This document shows, one piece after another, positions 6,630 through 8,564 of a stretch of DNA of 8,564 bases (its first letter is position 1; every line of letters begins with the position of its first letter). The notes under the pieces were generated by a model. That model was given only the letters and a program-made list of their open reading frames with translations, was not told where the DNA came from and ran no database searches. Both the position numbers and the translations under genes were made by a program. This DNA is from Betaproteobacteria bacterium (GTDB lineage Bacteria > Pseudomonadota > Gammaproteobacteria > Burkholderiales > SG8-41): contig JANXRI010000450.1 in NCBI GenBank assembly GCA_025353085.1, positions 1-8,564 on the forward strand, written 5' to 3'.

Positions 6630-7742
6630 CTACTGGCGGTAACGCCGCACAAATTTGCGGTCGATGTAATCCTTCCAGCGCCATACCCATGCGCCCGGCA
6701 ATGCGATGCGACCATACGACGCGACCGCGAAACGGTTGCCGCCACTGATCAGCGCCAATGCAAGCCGTTGTGGCCGGTATTTACGCAGCGGTTTGCCGTC
6801 AAGCGCGCGACGCAAATTGTCGGCGAGTACCGGTCCTTCGCGCACCGCATAGACGCCGGACTTCGGATAGTCGTGTCCCTCAATCGTCGCGCAGTCGCCC
6901 GCGGCGAAAACCTCAGGATGCGACACTGACGCCAGCGACTGAGTGACGCTGACAAAGCCGCGTGCATCAAGGGCGAGGCCGGTGCTGGCAAACCACGACG
7001 GCGCAGCGGCGCCGGTCGCAAAGATCGTCGCGTCACTCGAAATATCAGTACCGTTGGATAAGATTACCGCCGCGGGCTCCACGCGTTCCACCGTGGCATT
7101 CAAATGCACGGCAATGCCGCGTGCGTTCAACCAGCGCGCGAGCACGGCGCGAGTTGCTGCATGGTGATCAGGCACCAGGCATGCCGCGGCGGTGACGACC
7201 GTGAAATCGACCGGTCGAGCTGGCGCCGCCTGCGCGAGCCGGTACTGCATGGCGAGCACGAGTTCGAGTCCGGCCGCACCACCGCCAACCACAACTACGT
7301 TTCGTAAGCTGCCTGCCAGCGCTGAGGCAATCAGTCGCTCCCAGCGTTGCGCGAAAACGCTGAATGGTTTTACGGCAATCGCATGTTCGGCGGCGCCCGC
7401 TACTTGCGCAGTCGGCGGCGTCGAGCCCACATCGACCGACAGAACATCGTAGTCAAGACGCGCGCCGTCATCAAAAACGACGCGACGCCGGGCGGTGTCG
7501 ATTCCGCATGCGCGTGACTGCACGAAGCCGACGCCAGCGGTTTGCGCCAGTCGCGCGAGATCAACATGACAATCGTCAAAACTGTAATGGCCGGCAATCA
7601 ATCCGGGAAGCATGCCGGAATACGTCGCAAACTGCGCAGCGTCGACGAGCGTGACTTGCGTGCCGTATGGCGCACCCAATCCAAACCTGCGCACCACCTC
7701 AAGATGACTGTGGCCGCCCCCGAGCAGAATCAGCCGCTTCAC
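6630..7742 (-). CDS. NDH-2-like FAD-dependent oxidoreductase (SelD-associated type)
   Basis: Predicted flavoprotein with two dinucleotide-binding folds, 370 residues. The FAD motif G-G-G-H-S-H-L-E-V is at 8-16. The family-typical Y-S-G-M-L-P-G-L-I-A-G-H-Y is at 41-53. The NAD(P)H motif V-V-G-G-G-A-A-G-L-E is at 151-160, and the second FAD motif F-A-A-G-D-C-A-T-I is at 279-287. There is no C-x-x-C redox pair, so it resembles NADH:quinone oxidoreductase type 2 more than disulfide reductases. The opening and the Y-S-G-M-L-P-G block match the pyridine nucleotide-disulfide oxidoreductases found fused to or near selenophosphate synthetase SelD (TIGR03169 as I recall it); no selD is visible here. 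The start is GTG (7740-7742), fixed by the Rossmann strand that begins immediately; its ribosome binding site is weak. It follows msrA by 21 bases. The true substrate is unknown. Confidence 0.85.
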   Translation of the reverse strand: MKRLILLGGGHSHLEVVRRFGLGAPYGTQVTLVDAAQFATYSGMLPGLIAGHYSFDDCHVDLARLAQTAGVGFVQSRACGIDTARRRVVFDDGARLDYDVLSVDVGSTPPTAQVAGAAEHAIAVKPFSVFAQRWERLIASALAGSLRNVVVVGGGAAGLELVLAMQYRLAQAAPARPVDFTVVTAAACLVPDHHAATRAVLARWLNARGIAVHLNATVERVEPAAVILSNGTDISSDATIFATGAAAPSWFASTGLALDARGFVSVTQSLASVSHPEVFAAGDCATIEGHDYPKSGVYAVREGPVLADNLRRALDGKPLRKYRPQRLALALISGGNRFAVASYGRIALPGAWVWRWKDYIDRKFVRRYRQ

Positions 7743-7763
7743 GCGGGAGCGGTCACGTCGGCG

Positions 7764-8438
7764 CTATTCCGGCGCCTTGCCCCACAATTGCTTCAAGCGG
7801 TTGTCGCGGCCGCAGCCGCTACGGTAATACTTGTAGCGTAGCGGATTTTTGAGATAGTAATCCTGATGATAGTCTTCGGCCGGATAGAACTCGCCGGCGC
7901 GTGTGATTTCAGTGACGATTGCGCCGCTGAAAGGCTTATTCTTATCGAGCGCGGCTTTGGACGCTTCGGCGAGGCGCTTTTGCTCGTCGTCTTGATAAAA
8001 AATGCCGCTGCGGTACTGCGAACCGTGATCGCAGAACTGCTGGTCTTTGACCGTCGGATCGATGTTGTGCCAGAACACGTCGAGCAGTTTTTCGTACGTG
8101 ACCTTATTCGGGTCGTAGACGACCTGCACCGCCTCCGTATGACCGGTGCGGCCGGACGACACTTCTTCATAAGTCGGATTTTTTTTCTGCCCGCCGATAT
8201 AACCGGAAGTCGTCGACACTACGCCGGGCAGCACATCGAATGGATGCTCCATGCACCAGAAACAGCCGCCGGCGAAGGTTGCTTTGGCAGTGCCGGCAGT
8301 CGCGGCGGGCTTGGCGGTCTGCGCATGAACTGGAGTTACGCTCAAGAACAGCGCCGCGGTGAGCGCGAGCAGGACGGTGCGCATGGTCGACATAAAAACG
8401 GTCGACATAAAAATGGTTGGCGTAAAAACGGTCGGCAT
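7764..8438 (-). CDS. msrA: Exported peptide methionine sulfoxide reductase MsrA
   Basis: Reduces methionine-S-sulfoxide in proteins. The 224-residue product has the catalytic G-G-C-F-W-C-M-E motif (C59, C62), Y-I-G-G at 80-83, G-H-T-E-A-V-x-V at 99-106, and C-D-H-G-S-Q-Y-R-S at 136-144. C-terminal C209, in S-G-C-G-R-D, is the probable resolving cysteine. A Sec signal peptide runs from about M19-R20 through a hydrophobic core at 22-33 to V-H-A at 37-39, with cleavage likely before Q40, so the enzyme should act in the periplasm. The start at 8438 is supported by GAGGAG (complement of 8448-8453), 9 bases upstream. Residues 1-18 come from a 15-bp tandem repeat and give an unusually long n-region; starts at residues 11, 16 or 19 are also possible. 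The flavoprotein gene follows on the same strand. Confidence 0.94.
   Translation of the reverse strand: MPTVFTPTIFMSTVFMSTMRTVLLALTAALFLSVTPVHAQTAKPAATAGTAKATFAGGCFWCMEHPFDVLPGVVSTTSGYIGGQKKNPTYEEVSSGRTGHTEAVQVVYDPNKVTYEKLLDVFWHNIDPTVKDQQFCDHGSQYRSGIFYQDDEQKRLAEASKAALDKNKPFSGAIVTEITRAGEFYPAEDYHQDYYLKNPLRYKYYRSGCGRDNRLKQLWGKAPE
8382..8438 (-). repeat. 15-bp tandem repeat, about 3.8 units, in the 5' end of msrA
   Basis: Read on the minus strand from 8438, the units are ATGCCGACCGTTTTT, ACGCCAACCATTTTT, ATGTCGACCGTTTTT and a partial ATGTCGACCATG. Units 1 and 3 differ at one base; unit 2 differs from unit 1 at three. They encode M/T-P/S-T-V/I-F blocks. The unit length is a multiple of three, so changes in copy number keep the msrA frame. 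Three units begin with ATG. Confidence 0.9.
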
Positions 8439-8447
8439 AAATTTTAA

Positions 8448-8453
8448 CTCCTC
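8448..8453 (-). promoter_or_regulatory. Ribosome binding site deciding the msrA start
   Basis: GAGGAG on the minus strand lies 9 bases before the ATG at 8436-8438. No comparable site precedes the other ATGs made by the repeat, so it favours initiation at the outermost ATG. Confidence 0.75.
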
Positions 8454-8521
8454 AAATTCGCGGGCGTCCGCCAGCGGCGTTGCTAGTACAAATGTAGTCG
8501 CCGTAGTCGGAGTTTCCTTGC

Positions 8522-8564
8522 ATGTCGCATAATATCAGCCCTGTGTCAGGAATTTTCCCGCAAC
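8522..8564 (+). CDS. Possible start of a divergent gene (partial, unidentified)
   Basis: An ATG at 8522 opens a frame that stays open for 14 codons to the window end (M-S-H-N-I-S-P-V-S-G...). GGAG at 8509-8512 lies 9 bases upstream, a normal spacing. A divergent gene would make 8439-8521 a two-way promoter region. The fragment is too short to recognise, and an open run of this length occurs often by chance, so this is tentative. Confidence 0.3.
   Translation, partial: MSHNISPVSGIFPQ

Noticed and set aside
6635..6646. GGCG-GTAA-CGCC hairpin as a terminator for tyrS
   Set aside because: The stem is only 4 bp, has no T-run on either strand, and lies inside the flavoprotein coding sequence.
7866..8447. 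Plus-strand open frame of 193 codons opposite msrA
   Set aside because: It is a shadow of msrA. Its C-terminal H-K-N-G repeats are just the 15-bp tandem repeat read on the other strand.
8452..8562. Minus-strand open frame entering from the window edge and ending just before the msrA ribosome binding site
   Set aside because: About 36 codons with several A/T-ending rare codons (ATA, TTA) and no recognisable family; an open run this long is common by chance. More upstream sequence would decide it.

Overview
The window looks like a stretch of betaproteobacterial chromosome, possibly Nitrosomonadales- or Burkholderiales-like. The reasons are the moderately high GC (judged by eye), the proteobacterial type of every recognisable protein, and the gene order rpsI - argC - membrane coiled-coil protein - bactofilin - erpA, facing anmK and an M23 peptidase, with tyrS divergent. 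From memory this order is a conserved betaproteobacterial neighbourhood. No mobile element, CRISPR array, tRNA or rRNA is visible, and coding density is high. No stretch above 300 bases lacks a gene.

Layout. (1) 1-140: the end of rpsI (ribosomal protein S9) and a rho-independent terminator. (2) 191-2838, plus strand: argC (arginine biosynthesis), a one-pass membrane coiled-coil protein, a bactofilin, and erpA (Fe-S cluster carrier). The first three are 17 bases apart and look like an operon. erpA has its own 91-base leader and a strong ribosome binding site. (3) 2884-5285, minus strand: an M23 peptidoglycan hydrolase followed 5 bases later by anmK (anhydro-muramic acid kinase). This cell-wall pair converges on erpA and shares a bidirectional terminator with it. 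(4) 5409-6608, plus strand: tyrS, divergent from the M23 gene. (5) 6630-8438, minus strand: exported MsrA followed 21 bases later by an NDH-2-like FAD oxidoreductase of the kind associated with SelD. (6) 8439-8564: a short leader and perhaps the first codons of a divergent gene.

How the genes fit together. Most are housekeeping: translation (rpsI, tyrS), arginine synthesis (argC) and Fe-S maturation (erpA). A second theme is the cell envelope: the membrane coiled-coil protein next to a bactofilin, the M23 hydrolase, and AnmK recycling murein fragments. This resembles bactofilin/M23 shape modules known elsewhere, but a functional link here is inference. A third theme is redox repair: periplasmic MsrA and a flavoprotein.

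I see no clearly new system. The most unusual sequence feature is a 15-bp tandem repeat at the start of msrA. It puts an extra Met-containing stretch ahead of the signal peptide and creates several in-frame ATG codons. A dyad and a mini-ORF over the M23 start codon are also worth a look.
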